In this document: positions 16,535-26,148 of the stretch, piece after piece | How positions within the stretch are numbered: the first letter of the stretch is position 1 | Layout: every line of letters begins with the position of its first letter | Assembly: GCA_003435055.1 (NCBI GenBank) | Contig: QUMM01000005.1 | Location: 80,233 to 144,232, forward strand | Source of the DNA: Lachnospiraceae bacterium OF09-6 | GTDB lineage: Bacteria > Bacillota > Clostridia > Lachnospirales > Lachnospiraceae | DNA: 64,000 bases | Direction of reading: 5' to 3' | The notes under the pieces: model-generated | Seen by the model: only the letters and a program-made list of their open reading frames with translations | Databases searched by the model: none | What the model was told of the DNA's origin: nothing | Program-made: the position numbers and the translations under genes

Positions 16535-17608
16535 ATGAAAGCATTCCTTATACTGGAAGACGGCACGGTATTTTGCGGGCAAAGCATCGGTTCAACAAGG
16601 GAAGTGATCAGTGAGATTGTATTTAATACTTCCATGACAGGATATCTGGAGGTTCTGACAGATCCATCTTATGCCGGACAGGCTGTTGTGATGACCTATC
16701 CACTGATTGGTAACTATGGTATCTGTTATGAAGATATGGAGTCAGAGAAACCATGGCCGGATGGATACATTGTGCGGGAACTTTCCAGAATTCCAAGTAA
16801 CTTCCGTTCACAGGGAACCATTCAGGAGTTTCTGGCTAAGCATGATATCCCTGGAATTGCAGGCGTCGATACCAGAGCACTGACCAAGATCCTTCGTGAG
16901 AAAGGTACTATGAACGGTATGATTACCACGAATGAGAATTATAATCTGGAGGAAGTGCTTCCAAGACTGAAGGCTTACACGACAGGAAAAGTAGTGGAAA
17001 AGGTAACCTGCAAAGAAAAGTATGTGCTGGAAGGCAATGGTCCGAAGGTCGCACTGATGGATTTTGGCGCCAAGAAAAATATTGCAAGAAATCTGAACAA
17101 ACGTGGATGTCAGGTGACCGTATATCCGGCACTGACTACAGCAGAAGAGATTTTGGCAGATCATCCGGACGGCATTATGCTTTCCAATGGCCCTGGAGAC
17201 CCGAAGGAATGTACTTCTATTATAAAAGAGATCAAAAAGCTGTATGACAGTGAGGTACCGATCTTTGCCATCTGCCTGGGACATCAGCTGATGGCACTGG
17301 CTAATGGTGCAGATACTTATAAGATGAAATACGGACATCGTGGAGGCAATCATCCGGTCAAAGATTTAAAAACCGGAAGAGTCTATATATCTTCACAGAA
17401 CCATGGATATGTGGTAAATACCGATACATTGGATCCATCCATTGCAGTTCCGGCTTTTACGAATGTCAATGATGGAACAAATGAAGGACTGGCCTATACA
17501 GGAAAGAATATCTTTACCGTACAGTTCCATCCGGAAGCATGCCCTGGACCACAGGATTCAGGATATTTGTTTGATCGTTTTATGAATATGATGGAGGTGA
17601 ATAAGTAA
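16535..17608 (+). CDS. carA: Carbamoyl-phosphate synthase, small (glutaminase) subunit
   Basis: A 357-residue protein of the usual length. The N-terminal CPSase small-chain domain starts '[20 protein letters not shown]'; the class I glutaminase domain has the catalytic Cys in '[16 protein letters not shown]' and the His-x-Glu in '[11 protein letters not shown]'. It hydrolyses glutamine and channels ammonia to CarB for carbamoyl phosphate, precursor of pyrimidines and arginine. It begins 31 bases after a terminator-like leader hairpin, has AAAGGCAGG upstream, and its TAA shares a base with the carB start. Confidence 0.96.
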   Translation: MKAFLILEDGTVFCGQSIGSTREVISEIVFNTSMTGYLEVLTDPSYAGQAVVMTYPLIGNYGICYEDMESEKPWPDGYIVRELSRIPSNFRSQGTIQEFLAKHDIPGIAGVDTRALTKILREKGTMNGMITTNENYNLEEVLPRLKAYTTGKVVEKVTCKEKYVLEGNGPKVALMDFGAKKNIARNLNKRGCQVTVYPALTTAEEILADHPDGIMLSNGPGDPKECTSIIKEIKKLYDSEVPIFAICLGHQLMALANGADTYKMKYGHRGGNHPVKDLKTGRVYISSQNHGYVVNTDTLDPSIAVPAFTNVNDGTNEGLAYTGKNIFTVQFHPEACPGPQDSGYLFDRFMNMMEVNK

Positions 17609-20600
17609 TGCCAAAGAATCCAGATATTAAAAAAGTACTCGTAATCGGTTCTGGCCCGATTGTCATCGGCCAGGCAGCAGAGTTTGATTATGCCGGAACA
17701 CAGGCATGCCGTTCACTGAAAGAAGAAGGAATCGAAGTAGTACTGCTGAATTCCAATCCGGCCACCATTATGACAGATAAGGATATTGCAGATCATGTAT
17801 ACATTGAACCACTTACAGTAGAAGTGGTGGAACAGCTGATTTTAAAAGAGAGACCGGACAGTGTGCTGCCGACGCTTGGAGGACAGGCAGGACTGAACCT
17901 GGCTATGGAGCTGGAGGAAAGAGGTTTCTTAAAAGAGCAGGGGGTTCGCCTGATTGGTACCACTGCAGAGACGATTAAGAAAGCAGAAGACCGTCTGGAA
18001 TTCAAGCTGACTATGGAGAAGATCCATGAGCCGATCGCAGCATCCAAGGTGGTAGAGTCTGTAGAAGAAGGTGTGGAATTTACTCAGACTATTGGATATC
18101 CGGTAGTACTTCGACCGGCGTATACGTTAGGCGGAAGTGGCGGCGGAATTGCACATAACTACGAAGAACTGACAGAGATCCTGGAAAACGGTCTGCGTCT
18201 TTCTCGTGTGGGACAGGTTCTGGTAGAACGTTGTATCGCTGGATGGAAAGAGATCGAATATGAAGTAATGCGTGACAGTGCAGGAAACTGTATTACCGTT
18301 TGTAATATGGAAAATATCGATCCGGTAGGCGTGCATACCGGTGACAGTATTGTAGTAGCACCGTCCCAGACACTGGGAGATAAAGAATACCAGATGCTTC
18401 GTACATCTGCATTGAACATTATCAGTGAATTGAATATTACCGGTGGATGTAATGTACAGTATGCGCTGAATCCAGACAGTTTTGAATACTGTGTAATTGA
18501 AGTAAATCCTCGTGTAAGCCGTTCTTCTGCGCTGGCGTCCAAGGCTACTGGTTACCCAATTGCAAAAGTAGCTGCCAAGATTGCCCTTGGTTATACACTG
18601 GATGAGATCAAGAACGCCATTACCGGAAAGACCTATGCCAGTTTTGAGCCGATGCTGGACTACTGTGTTGTTAAGATCCCAAGACTGCCGTTTGATAAAT
18701 TTATTAGTGCAGAACATACGCTGACCACTCAGATGAAGGCAACTGGCGAGGTTATGAGCATCTGCAATAATTTTGAAGGTGCTCTGATGAAGGCAATCCG
18801 TTCCCTGGAACAACATGTGGACTGCCTGTTATCTTACGATTTTTCAGATCTGGATGAAGACGGACTGATGAAGCAACTTCGAAAAGTAGATGACCGCCGG
18901 ATCTGGGTAATTGCCGAAGCACTGCGTCGTGGTATTTCCTATGAAGTAATTCACGATGTCACCAGGATTGACATCTGGTTTATCGATAAACTGGCAATTC
19001 TGGTTGAGATGGAAGATGCGTTAAAGAATAACGAACTCACACCGGAGCTGTTAAAAGAAGCAAAGAGAATTGAATTCCCTGACAATGTGATTGCCAGACT
19101 GACCGGCAAGACAGAAGAAGAGATTAAAGAGATGCGTTATGCGAATGGCATTGTTGCTGCTTATAAGATGGTAGACACCTGTGCAGCAGAGTTCGCAGCA
19201 TCCACACCATATTACTATTCTGTATTTGGCAGTGAGAATGAAGTAGTGGAAACAAGAGAACGTAAAAAAGTACTGGTACTTGGTTCCGGTCCGATCCGTA
19301 TCGGTCAGGGTATCGAATTTGACTTCTGCTCGGTACATTGTACCTGGGCATTTGCAAAAGAAAATTACGAAACCATCATTATCAACAACAACCCGGAAAC
19401 TGTCAGCACAGACTTTGACATTGCAGATAAGCTGTATTTCGAACCGTTGACACCGGAAGATGTGGAAAATATCGTTAATATTGAAAAACCAGACGGAGCT
19501 GTTGTTCAGTTCGGTGGACAGACTGCGATTAAGCTGACAGAAAGTCTGATGAAGATGGGTGTACCGATTCTGGGAACCTCTGCAGAGAATGTAGATGCAG
19601 CAGAAGACAGAGAACTGTTTGATGAGATTCTGGAAAAATGCCAGATTCCAAGACCGCAGGGACATACGGTATTTACTGCTGAAGAAGCAAAGAAAGCAGC
19701 CAATGAACTGGGCTATCCGGTACTGGTAAGACCATCCTACGTGCTGGGCGGTCAGGGTATGCAGATTGCCATTAACGATGAAGACGTAGATGAATTCATC
19801 GGCATTATCAACCGTATTGCACAGGATCACCCGATTTTGGTGGATAAGTATCTGATGGGTAAGGAGATCGAGGTAGATGCGGTATGCGATGGAACTGACA
19901 TTCTGATTCCAGGTATCATGGAGCATATCGAGAGAGCGGGTATCCATTCCGGAGACAGTATCTCTGTATATCCGGCACAGAGTATCAGTGCAAGTGTGAA
20001 GAAAACAATTGAAGAATATACCAGAAGACTTGCCCAGTCCCTGCATGTTATCGGTCTGATTAACATTCAGTTTATTGTGTGCGGAGAAGAAGTATACGTG
20101 ATTGAGGTAAATCCTCGTTCCAGTCGAACAGTACCGTATATCAGTAAAGTGACCGGTATTCCGATTGTACCTCTGGCAACAAAGGTGATTCTTGGAGCCA
20201 AGATCAAAGATCTGGGTTATGAACCGGGACTTCAGCCAGAAGCAGATTATTTTGCAATAAAGATGCCAGTATTCTCCTTTGAGAAGATCCGTGGTGCAGA
20301 CATCAGCCTGGGACCGGAGATGAAGTCTACCGGTGAATGCCTTGGTATTGCAAAGACCTTTAATGAAGCGCTTTACAAAGCATTTTTGGGCGCCGGAATC
20401 CGTCTGCCGAAGTATCATAATATGATTATGACTGTGCGTGATGAAGATAAAGAAGAAGCTGTGAAGATCGGTAAACGATTTGAAGCACTGCTACAATATT
20501 TTTGCGACAAAAGGAACCGCCAAAGCACTGATGGATGCAGATGTGCAGGTTCGTATGACCAGAAAAATCGAACAGGAATCACCGAACATCCTCGACCTGA

Positions 20601-20803
20601 TTCTTGGACATAAGATTGATCTGGTTATCGACATCCCATCTCAGGGTGTGGAAAAGAGCCGAGATGGATTCGTTATTCGAAGAAATGCCATTGAGACAGG
20701 GGTGAATGTACTGACTGCGATCGATACCGCAGGAGCACTGGTTTCCAGTCTGGAAAATGCAGATGTGACGAAGCTGTCACTGATAGATATTGCAACAATC
20801 TAA
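17608..20803 (+). CDS. carB: Carbamoyl-phosphate synthase, large subunit (one apparent frameshift near the 3' end)
   Basis: Two ATP-grasp halves are complete: '[20 protein letters not shown]' opens the first, and a second '[19 protein letters not shown]' the other, with '[17 protein letters not shown]' and '[17 protein letters not shown]'. At 20490/20491 two bases appear to be missing: the expected '[20 protein letters not shown]' is split between frames, and the MGS-like allosteric domain continues in the second frame to 20803. Restored, the protein has 1,065 residues, normal for CarB. As read, translation would stop at 20613 and lack the allosteric domain. A programmed shift is unlikely, as no slippery site is visible; sequence error or recent mutation is likelier. 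Confidence 0.92.
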
Positions 20804-20816
20804 AAATGTAAATGTG

Positions 20817-20860
20817 AAAGACCATGTTTTCGTATATAAAAAAACGAAAGCATGGTCTTT
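20817..20860. terminator. Bidirectional terminator between carB and the ABC-F gene
   Basis: AAAGACCATGTTTTCG (20817-20832) pairs over 16 positions, with one G-U, to CGAAAGCATGGTCTTT (20845-20860). The stem has A-runs on the left and T-runs on the right, suiting termination from both convergent genes. Confidence 0.85.
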
Positions 20861-20909
20861 GTAATGTGGTATTATCTGTTAAAGAATATCAGCTGTGAAA
20901 AGGAACTTT

Positions 20910-22547
20910 CTAGTTGTCATCTTCAGAAGTATCAGCAGTATATACCTGACGTTTTCTTGCCATTTCATCACTGGCCAGATATTCATCATAAGTAGTGATC
21001 TTGTCGATCATGGAACCATTTGGAAGGATTTCCATAATACGGTTGGCAGTAGTCTGAACAATCTGATGGTCACGGGATGTGAAAATGATAACACCAGGGA
21101 ATTTAATCATACCATTATTTAAAGCAGTGATCGATTCCATATCCAGATGGTTTGTCGGTTCATCAAAGAGCAGAACGTTTGCACCACTGATCATCATTTT
21201 TGAAAGCAGGCAGCGTACTTTTTCACCACCGGAAAGAACGTTTACTTTCTTTACTCCGTCATCACCGGCAAACAGCATACGACCGAGGAAACCACGTACA
21301 TAAGTGGCATCTTTGATTTCGGAATACTGTGTCAGCCAATCTACGATAATCAGGTCATTGTCGAACTCTTTGGTATAGTCTTTTGGAAAGTAGGACTGAC
21401 TGGTAGTAACACCCCATTTAAAGCTTCCGGAATCAGGTTCCATTTCTCCGGAGAGAATCTGAAGGAGTACAGTCTTAGCCAGTTCGTTACCGCCAACCAG
21501 AGCAATCTTATCATCGTGACCAACGGTAAAAGTCAGATTATCCAGAACTTTTACACCATCAATCGTTTTAGTGAGCCCTTCAACGGCCAGTACTTCGTTA
21601 CCGATCTCACGGTTTGGACGAAAATCAATGTATGGATACTTTCTGCTGGATGGTTTGATGGTATCCAGTTCAATTTTTTCCAGAGCACGTTTTCTGGAAG
21701 TGGCCTGCTTGGATTTGGAAGCATTGGCACTGAACCGGGAAATAAACTCCTGCAGCTCCTTGATTTTTTCTTCCTTCTTTTTGTTGGCTTCTTTCATTTG
21801 TTTGATCATCAGCTGACTGGATTCATACCAGAAGTCATAGTTGCCGGCGTAAAGCTGGATCTTGCCATAGTCGATATCGGCAATATGAGTACATACTTTA
21901 TTTAAGAAATAACGGTCATGGGATACGACAATAACAGTATTATCAAAGTTGATCAGGAATTCTTCCAGCCATTCGATAGCAGCAAGATCCAGGTGGTTGG
22001 TCGGCTCATCCAGAAGCAGAATGTCAGGATTACCAAACAGTGCTCTTGCCAGCAGAACTTTCACCTTTTCGCTGCCGCTTAAGTCTTTCATAATAGCATA
22101 ATGAAGATCTGTCTCAATACCGAGTCCGTTTAACAGCTGGGCAGCGTCAGATTCTGCTTCCCATCCGTTCATTTCAGCAAATTCTCCTTCCAGTTCACTG
22201 GCACGAATACCGTCTTCATCAGTGAAATCTGGTTTTGCATAGATAGCTTCCTTTTCCTTCATGATATCATACAGTCGCTGGTTACCCATAATTACCGTAT
22301 CCAGAACAGGATAGTCATCGTATTTAAAGTGGTTCTGTTCCAGAACGGAAAGACGCTGTCCAGGTGTGATCACGATGTCACCATTTGTGGTATCCAGTTC
22401 ACCAGACAGAATTTTTAAAAATGTGGACTTTCCGGCACCATTGGCACCGATCAGACCATAACAGTTGCCTTCGGTAAATTTGATATTAACATCTTCGAAT
22501 AATGCTTTTTTACCAATACGCAGTGTCACATTATTTGCACTGATCAT
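20910..22547 (-). CDS. ABC-F family ATPase (YbiT-like)
   Basis: A 545-residue soluble protein with two ABC cassettes and no membrane segment, the ABC-F architecture of ribosome-associated translation factors. Cassette 1: Walker A 'GANGAGKST', signature 'LSGSEKVKVLLARAL', Walker B 'ILLLDEPTNHLDLAA'. A charged linker at about 245-300 separates it from cassette 2: signature 'LSGGEKVRCLLSKMM' and 'LLFDEPTNHLDMES'. The second Walker A reads 'GGNELAKT', lacking the usual GxGK, so hydrolysis there may be impaired. Similar proteins resolve stalled ribosomes or protect against antibiotics; the role here is not determinable. The gene is convergent with carB and divergent from the LCP gene. Confidence 0.9.
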   Translation of the reverse strand: MISANNVTLRIGKKALFEDVNIKFTEGNCYGLIGANGAGKSTFLKILSGELDTTNGDIVITPGQRLSVLEQNHFKYDDYPVLDTVIMGNQRLYDIMKEKEAIYAKPDFTDEDGIRASELEGEFAEMNGWEAESDAAQLLNGLGIETDLHYAIMKDLSGSEKVKVLLARALFGNPDILLLDEPTNHLDLAAIEWLEEFLINFDNTVIVVSHDRYFLNKVCTHIADIDYGKIQLYAGNYDFWYESSQLMIKQMKEANKKKEEKIKELQEFISRFSANASKSKQATSRKRALEKIELDTIKPSSRKYPYIDFRPNREIGNEVLAVEGLTKTIDGVKVLDNLTFTVGHDDKIALVGGNELAKTVLLQILSGEMEPDSGSFKWGVTTSQSYFPKDYTKEFDNDLIIVDWLTQYSEIKDATYVRGFLGRMLFAGDDGVKKVNVLSGGEKVRCLLSKMMISGANVLLFDEPTNHLDMESITALNNGMIKFPGVIIFTSRDHQIVQTTANRIMEILPNGSMIDKITTYDEYLASDEMARKRQVYTADTSEDDN

Positions 22548-22629
22548 AAAATTCTCCTTAACCTATAATAATTATCCAATAAGTCTCATAGTGTATTTTA
22601 ACTGATAATCTGAAAAATGCAAGTGTTTC

Positions 22630-22658
22630 TTGAGGAAACCGCAAAGTTATGCTATACT
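22630..22658 (+). promoter_or_regulatory. Promoter of the LCP-family gene
   Basis: TTGAGG at 22630-22635 and TATACT at 22653-22658 are 17 bases apart, with extended -10 TGC at 22650-22652. Confidence 0.65.
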
Positions 22659-22670
22659 GAAAGAACTGTA

Positions 22671-22691
22671 CACCTGCGGTATCCGCAGGTG
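22671..22691 (+). promoter_or_regulatory. Perfect hairpin in the LCP gene leader
   Basis: CACCTGCGG (22671-22679) pairs perfectly with CCGCAGGTG (22683-22691) around a 3-base loop, near the 5' end of the predicted transcript, followed only by TTTGT. It may stabilise the message or act as a weak attenuator. Confidence 0.55.
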
Positions 22692-22731
22692 TTTGTAACA
22701 AATTCAGGTTCTTATAAAGAAAGGATCAGGC

Positions 22732-23769
22732 ATGAGCAAAAAGAAAAGAAGAAAGAAAAAAAGACTTCGCTGGATAAAGTTCCTGTTTGAGATAGCTGTG
22801 CTGGCAGCTCTGGCCTGTGCATTGTTTGTAGCCTACAAGTTTACCCAGATTACCAGAACAGATATACAGGAGGATCAGCTGGTGGTGAACAGCAGCATTC
22901 CGGAAGATGAATGGAACCGGATGAAGAAGTACACTACGGTGGCGTTTTTCGGTGTGGATTCCCGTACGGGAGCACTGGAATCGGGTGCAAACAGCGACAC
23001 CATTATGGTTTGCAGTATCGATAATGAGACGAAAAAAGTGCAGCTTGCTTCGGTGTATAGAGATACTTATCTGGATACCACGGATGGAGAGTACCGAAAA
23101 TGTACGGAAGTGTATTCCATTGGGGGTGCACAGCAGTCTGTCAGTATGTTGAATAAGAATCTGGATTTGAATATTACAGATTATGTGACTGTGAATTTTC
23201 AGGCACTGGTCGAACTGGTAGATCTGTTCGGGGGCGTTGATATCAATTTGTCAGAGGGAGAGGTTGTGTGGCTGAACGGCTATCTGGTAGAAGAACGGGA
23301 AGTACTGGGAAAGGAATGCGAGGATGTGCCGGGACCAGGACTTCAGCACCTGAATGGCATGCAGGCACTGGCGTACAGCAGAATTCGTTATATTGGATTA
23401 GATTATGAGAGAACAGAGCGGCAGAGAACGATACTGGAGCAGGTGATGAAAAAAGCGCAGAACAGCGATCTGCTGATGCTGAATGATATTATAGATACAG
23501 TATTACCGATGGTGTCCACCAGTCTTTCAGTGACTGAAATATTGAAGCTTGTATCTGGAACAGGAAAGTATACAATGAATGAGACGGTTGGATTCCCGTT
23601 TGAGAAAACAACCATGACAGTGAATGGCAGTGATTGCGTGATACCGATCAATCTGGCGGAAAATGTCAGTCAGCTTCATTCCTATTTATATGGAAGCGAG
23701 GGTTATACACCGTCGGATGTGGTGCAGGAGATCAGTGATCAGATTTCTTATACAACTGGAATATATTAA
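22732..23769 (+). CDS. LytR-CpsA-Psr (LCP) family cell-wall polymer ligase
   Basis: A 345-residue membrane-anchored protein: a very basic cytoplasmic N-terminus, one membrane segment at about 15-36, and an extracellular LCP domain. Conserved motifs include 'FFGVDSR', 'SDTIMV', 'LASVYRDTYL' and 'YSRIRYIGLDYERTERQRTI', carrying the Asp and Arg residues that bind the pyrophosphate lipid. LCP enzymes transfer anionic polymers from undecaprenyl carriers to peptidoglycan. It has its own promoter and AAAGGATC ribosome-binding site. The polymer cannot be deduced. Confidence 0.93.
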   Translation: MSKKKRRKKKRLRWIKFLFEIAVLAALACALFVAYKFTQITRTDIQEDQLVVNSSIPEDEWNRMKKYTTVAFFGVDSRTGALESGANSDTIMVCSIDNETKKVQLASVYRDTYLDTTDGEYRKCTEVYSIGGAQQSVSMLNKNLDLNITDYVTVNFQALVELVDLFGGVDINLSEGEVVWLNGYLVEEREVLGKECEDVPGPGLQHLNGMQALAYSRIRYIGLDYERTERQRTILEQVMKKAQNSDLLMLNDIIDTVLPMVSTSLSVTEILKLVSGTGKYTMNETVGFPFEKTTMTVNGSDCVIPINLAENVSQLHSYLYGSEGYTPSDVVQEISDQISYTTGIY

Positions 23770-23773
23770 CGAA

Positions 23774-23792
23774 TTAGTCAATATCTGACTAA
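23774..23792. promoter_or_regulatory. Inverted repeat upstream of the XRE regulator, candidate operator
   Basis: TTAGTCA (23774-23780) and TGACTAA (23786-23792) form a 7-5-7 palindrome just upstream of a TATAAT at 23819-23824 and the small helix-turn-helix gene. Autoregulation by that protein is a natural guess. Confidence 0.42.
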
Positions 23793-23843
23793 AAACAAGG
23801 GCCAAAATATGGCTGCCTTATAATTGGTACAGGAGGCAGTCAT

Positions 23844-24077
23844 ATGAGAAAGTACCAGAGAATAAGGAATCTGCGTGAGGATAAAGATATGAATCAAACG
23901 CAGATGGCAAGAGAGTTAAACATTAATCAGCGTACCTATAGCAGATATGAAAATGCAGACAGTATGATGCCATTGGATATTTTAGTTCAGATCGCAGATT
24001 ATCATAATGTCAGTGTAGATTATCTGTTAGAACGGACAGATGTTCAGAGGAGATATCCAAGAAGAAAAACAGAATAG
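23844..24077 (+). CDS. Small XRE-family helix-turn-helix regulator
   Basis: A 77-residue protein that is almost entirely one Cro/CI-type helix-turn-helix: 'IRNLREDKDMNQTQMARELN' then 'INQRTYSRYENADSMMPLDI' and 'VSVDYLLERTD'. It has no ligand domain. ATG 23844 has AGGAGG upstream. It stands alone between the LCP gene and a terminator at 24126, so it is probably monocistronic; its target is unknown apart from possible autoregulation at the upstream palindrome. Confidence 0.88.
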   Translation: MRKYQRIRNLREDKDMNQTQMARELNINQRTYSRYENADSMMPLDILVQIADYHNVSVDYLLERTDVQRRYPRRKTE

Positions 24078-24125
24078 GATCCCTGTGGCAGCAGTTGCCC
24101 GTTGATTGAAAGTATGTTACGATTG

Positions 24126-24157
24126 CAGCGTAGTCTTTAAAAGACTACGCTGTTTTT
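24126..24157 (+). terminator. Terminator-like hairpin just before the Gx-transporter gene
   Basis: CAGCGTAGTCTT (24126-24137) pairs perfectly with AAGACTACGCTG (24141-24152), loop TAA, then five T. The ribosome-binding site AGAGGAGG of the next gene begins 2 bases later. It may end the XRE transcript or attenuate the next gene. Confidence 0.82.
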
Positions 24158-24174
24158 AAGAGGAGGCAACAGAT

Positions 24175-24675
24175 ATGAAAAAGAAATCTTCTGCGCAGAA
24201 GGTGGCGCTATACGGTGTGCTGATTGCCCTTGCCATGGTATTGAGTTATGTGGATATGTTGATTCCACTTCCGGTTGGAATACCGGGAGTGAAGCCGGGG
24301 CTGGCCAATCTGGTAGTATTTCTTGCGCTGTATACGATGACAGCCAGAGAGGCTTTACTGATTTCTATGGTGAGAATACTGCTGGTAAGTATTACCTTTG
24401 GAAATGGTTCTGCATTTCTGTATAGTATGGCTGGTGGAATTTTAAGCTTTCTGGTGATGTGGATCTTCCAGAAAAAGGATTTTTTGCTCCCGGCAGGGGT
24501 CAGTATTGCCGGTGGGATTGCACATAATGTAGGACAATTGCTTATGGCAGCAGTCATTTTGGAGAATGGAGCAGTATTTACTTACTTCCCGGTTCTTTTG
24601 GCGGCAGGGTGCATAACTGGCGGAATTATCGGGTTTTTGGGAGAACAGATACGGAAAAGAATCATAAGAGCCTGA
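24175..24675 (+). CDS. Gx transporter family membrane protein (Hpre_diP_synt_I type)
   Basis: A 166-residue, very hydrophobic protein with about five membrane segments. 'KVALYGVLIALAMVLSYVD' and 'GIPGVKPGLANLVVFLALY' are hallmarks of the family once named heptaprenyl diphosphate synthase component I and now seen as ECF-S-like or Gx transporters. In many Clostridia the gene sits next to rnf or isoprenoid genes; here rnfC follows after 136 bases with its own promoter. Substrate is unknown. The start has AGAGGAGG immediately after the upstream terminator. Confidence 0.8.
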   Translation: MKKKSSAQKVALYGVLIALAMVLSYVDMLIPLPVGIPGVKPGLANLVVFLALYTMTAREALLISMVRILLVSITFGNGSAFLYSMAGGILSFLVMWIFQKKDFLLPAGVSIAGGIAHNVGQLLMAAVILENGAVFTYFPVLLAAGCITGGIIGFLGEQIRKRIIRA

Positions 24676-24728
24676 TAAAAAAATACCAATATATGACAAA
24701 AAATTAACCAGTATGGAAAAATATATTG

Positions 24729-24757
24729 TTGAAAATGATGAAAAAAAAGTATATGAT
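24729..24757 (+). promoter_or_regulatory. Promoter of the rnf operon
   Basis: TTGAAA at 24729-24734 and TATGAT at 24752-24757, 17 bases apart, 55 bases before rnfC. Confidence 0.6.
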
Positions 24758-24811
24758 AATGTAGAGAAGCGCTGTATAAGATAGCTTGAAAAGATAAGGA
24801 GAAGGGAAAGT

Positions 24812-26137
24812 ATGAAACTACCAACATTCAAGGGCGGAGTCCATCCTGATGATGGAAAGAAGCTCACAAAAGACTGTCCGGTGCAGACTTATCTCCCGAA
24901 AGGAGATTTGGTATACCCGCTGTCGCAGCATATAGGTGCGCCGGCAAAGCCACTTGTTAAGAAAAATGATACCGTTCTGATGGGTCAGAGAATCGCGGAG
25001 GCTGGTGGCTTTGTATCAGCGAATATCGTAAGTTCTGTTTCCGGAAAAGTAAAGGCGATAGAGCCTAGACTTACCGTTTCCGGTGCAAAGATAGAATCCA
25101 TTGTGATTGAGAACGATGGAAATTACACCCCAATAGAAGGATTGGGACAGTACCGGGATTACACGAAGATGTCCAAAGAAGAGATCATTGATGCGGTGAA
25201 GGATGCCGGAATCGTCGGACTGGGTGGAGCGGGATTCCCGACCCATGTAAAGCTGATGCCAAAGAATCCAGATGCAATTGATTACATCATTGTCAATGGT
25301 GCAGAGTGTGAACCGTATCTGACCAGTGATTATCGTATGATGATGGAATGTCCACAGCATATTGTCAGTGGTCTGAAAGTGATGCTTCAGTTGTTTGATC
25401 ATGCAAAGGGAGTAATTGCAGTAGAAGCAAACAAGCCTGCAGGTATCAAGAATCTGGAAGAACTGGTAAAAAATGAGGATCGTATCGAGGTGCGTACACT
25501 GCAGACCAAGTACCCACAGGGTGCAGAGCGTAATCTGATCTATGCTGTAACAGGAAGAAAGATCAATTCCACCAAGCTTCCGGCAGATGCAGGATGTATT
25601 GTAGATAACGTAGATACAGTGATTGCTATTCATATGGCAGTATGTGAAAGCACACCACTGATGCGCCGAATCTTTACCTTAACCGGAAATGGTATCAATC
25701 AGCCAGGCAACTACAATGTAAAGATTGGAACATCTTATGCTGAACTGGTAGAAGCATCCGGTGGATTTAAGGATGGTGTGAAGAAGGTTATTTCCGGTGG
25801 CCCAATGATGGGTATGGCATTATCTACTGTAGATATACCGATTGTGAAGACTTCATCCGCATTAACCTGTTTCATGGAAGATGAAGTGGAGAAATATGAA
25901 GAGACAGCCTGCATTCGTTGTGGAAAGTGCGCTCAGGTCTGTCCGTCTCATGTAATTCCACAGAAGCTTATGGAAGCTGCGCAGCATTATGATATGGATC
26001 GTTTTACAGCATTAAATGGTATGGAATGCTGTGAATGTGGCTGCTGTACATTTATCTGTCCGGCAAAACGTCCACTGACACAGGCATTTAAACAGATGCG
26101 TCAGGCAGTTGCAGCTGAAAGAAGAAAGAAGAAATAG
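24812..26137 (+). CDS. rnfC: Rnf electron transport complex subunit C
   Basis: A 441-residue peripheral subunit that binds NADH/FMN. The N-terminal barrel opens 'MKLPTFKGGVHPDDGKKLT'; the glycine-rich FMN/NADH region is 'GIVGLGGAGFPTHVKL'; and two 4Fe-4S clusters are at the C-terminus, 'CIRCGKCAQVCPSHV' and 'CCECGCCTFICPAKR'. Rnf oxidises reduced ferredoxin with NAD and pumps Na+ or H+ across the membrane. First gene of the operon, with AAGGAGAAGG upstream. Confidence 0.96.
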   Translation: MKLPTFKGGVHPDDGKKLTKDCPVQTYLPKGDLVYPLSQHIGAPAKPLVKKNDTVLMGQRIAEAGGFVSANIVSSVSGKVKAIEPRLTVSGAKIESIVIENDGNYTPIEGLGQYRDYTKMSKEEIIDAVKDAGIVGLGGAGFPTHVKLMPKNPDAIDYIIVNGAECEPYLTSDYRMMMECPQHIVSGLKVMLQLFDHAKGVIAVEANKPAGIKNLEELVKNEDRIEVRTLQTKYPQGAERNLIYAVTGRKINSTKLPADAGCIVDNVDTVIAIHMAVCESTPLMRRIFTLTGNGINQPGNYNVKIGTSYAELVEASGGFKDGVKKVISGGPMMGMALSTVDIPIVKTSSALTCFMEDEVEKYEETACIRCGKCAQVCPSHVIPQKLMEAAQHYDMDRFTALNGMECCECGCCTFICPAKRPLTQAFKQMRQAVAAERRKKK

Positions 26138-26148
26138 GAGGAAGAATT

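Noticed and set aside
16443..16535. PyrR-binding leader before carA
   Set aside because: The characteristic PyrR-binding consensus and competing antiterminator stem are not evident; the leader peptide model fits better.
18127..20418. Long minus-strand open frames opposite carB
   Set aside because: They are antisense to a well-conserved gene, with His/Cys/Phe-rich translations typical of reverse-frame artefacts.
20488..20494. Programmed frameshifting in carB, rnfD or tex
   Set aside because: No slippery heptamer, stimulatory hairpin or internal Shine-Dalgarno is visible at these points, and several different genes are affected in the same way.
20480..20803. A separate small gene after carB
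   Set aside because: The frame continues the CarB allosteric domain exactly; it is the 3' end of carB in another frame.
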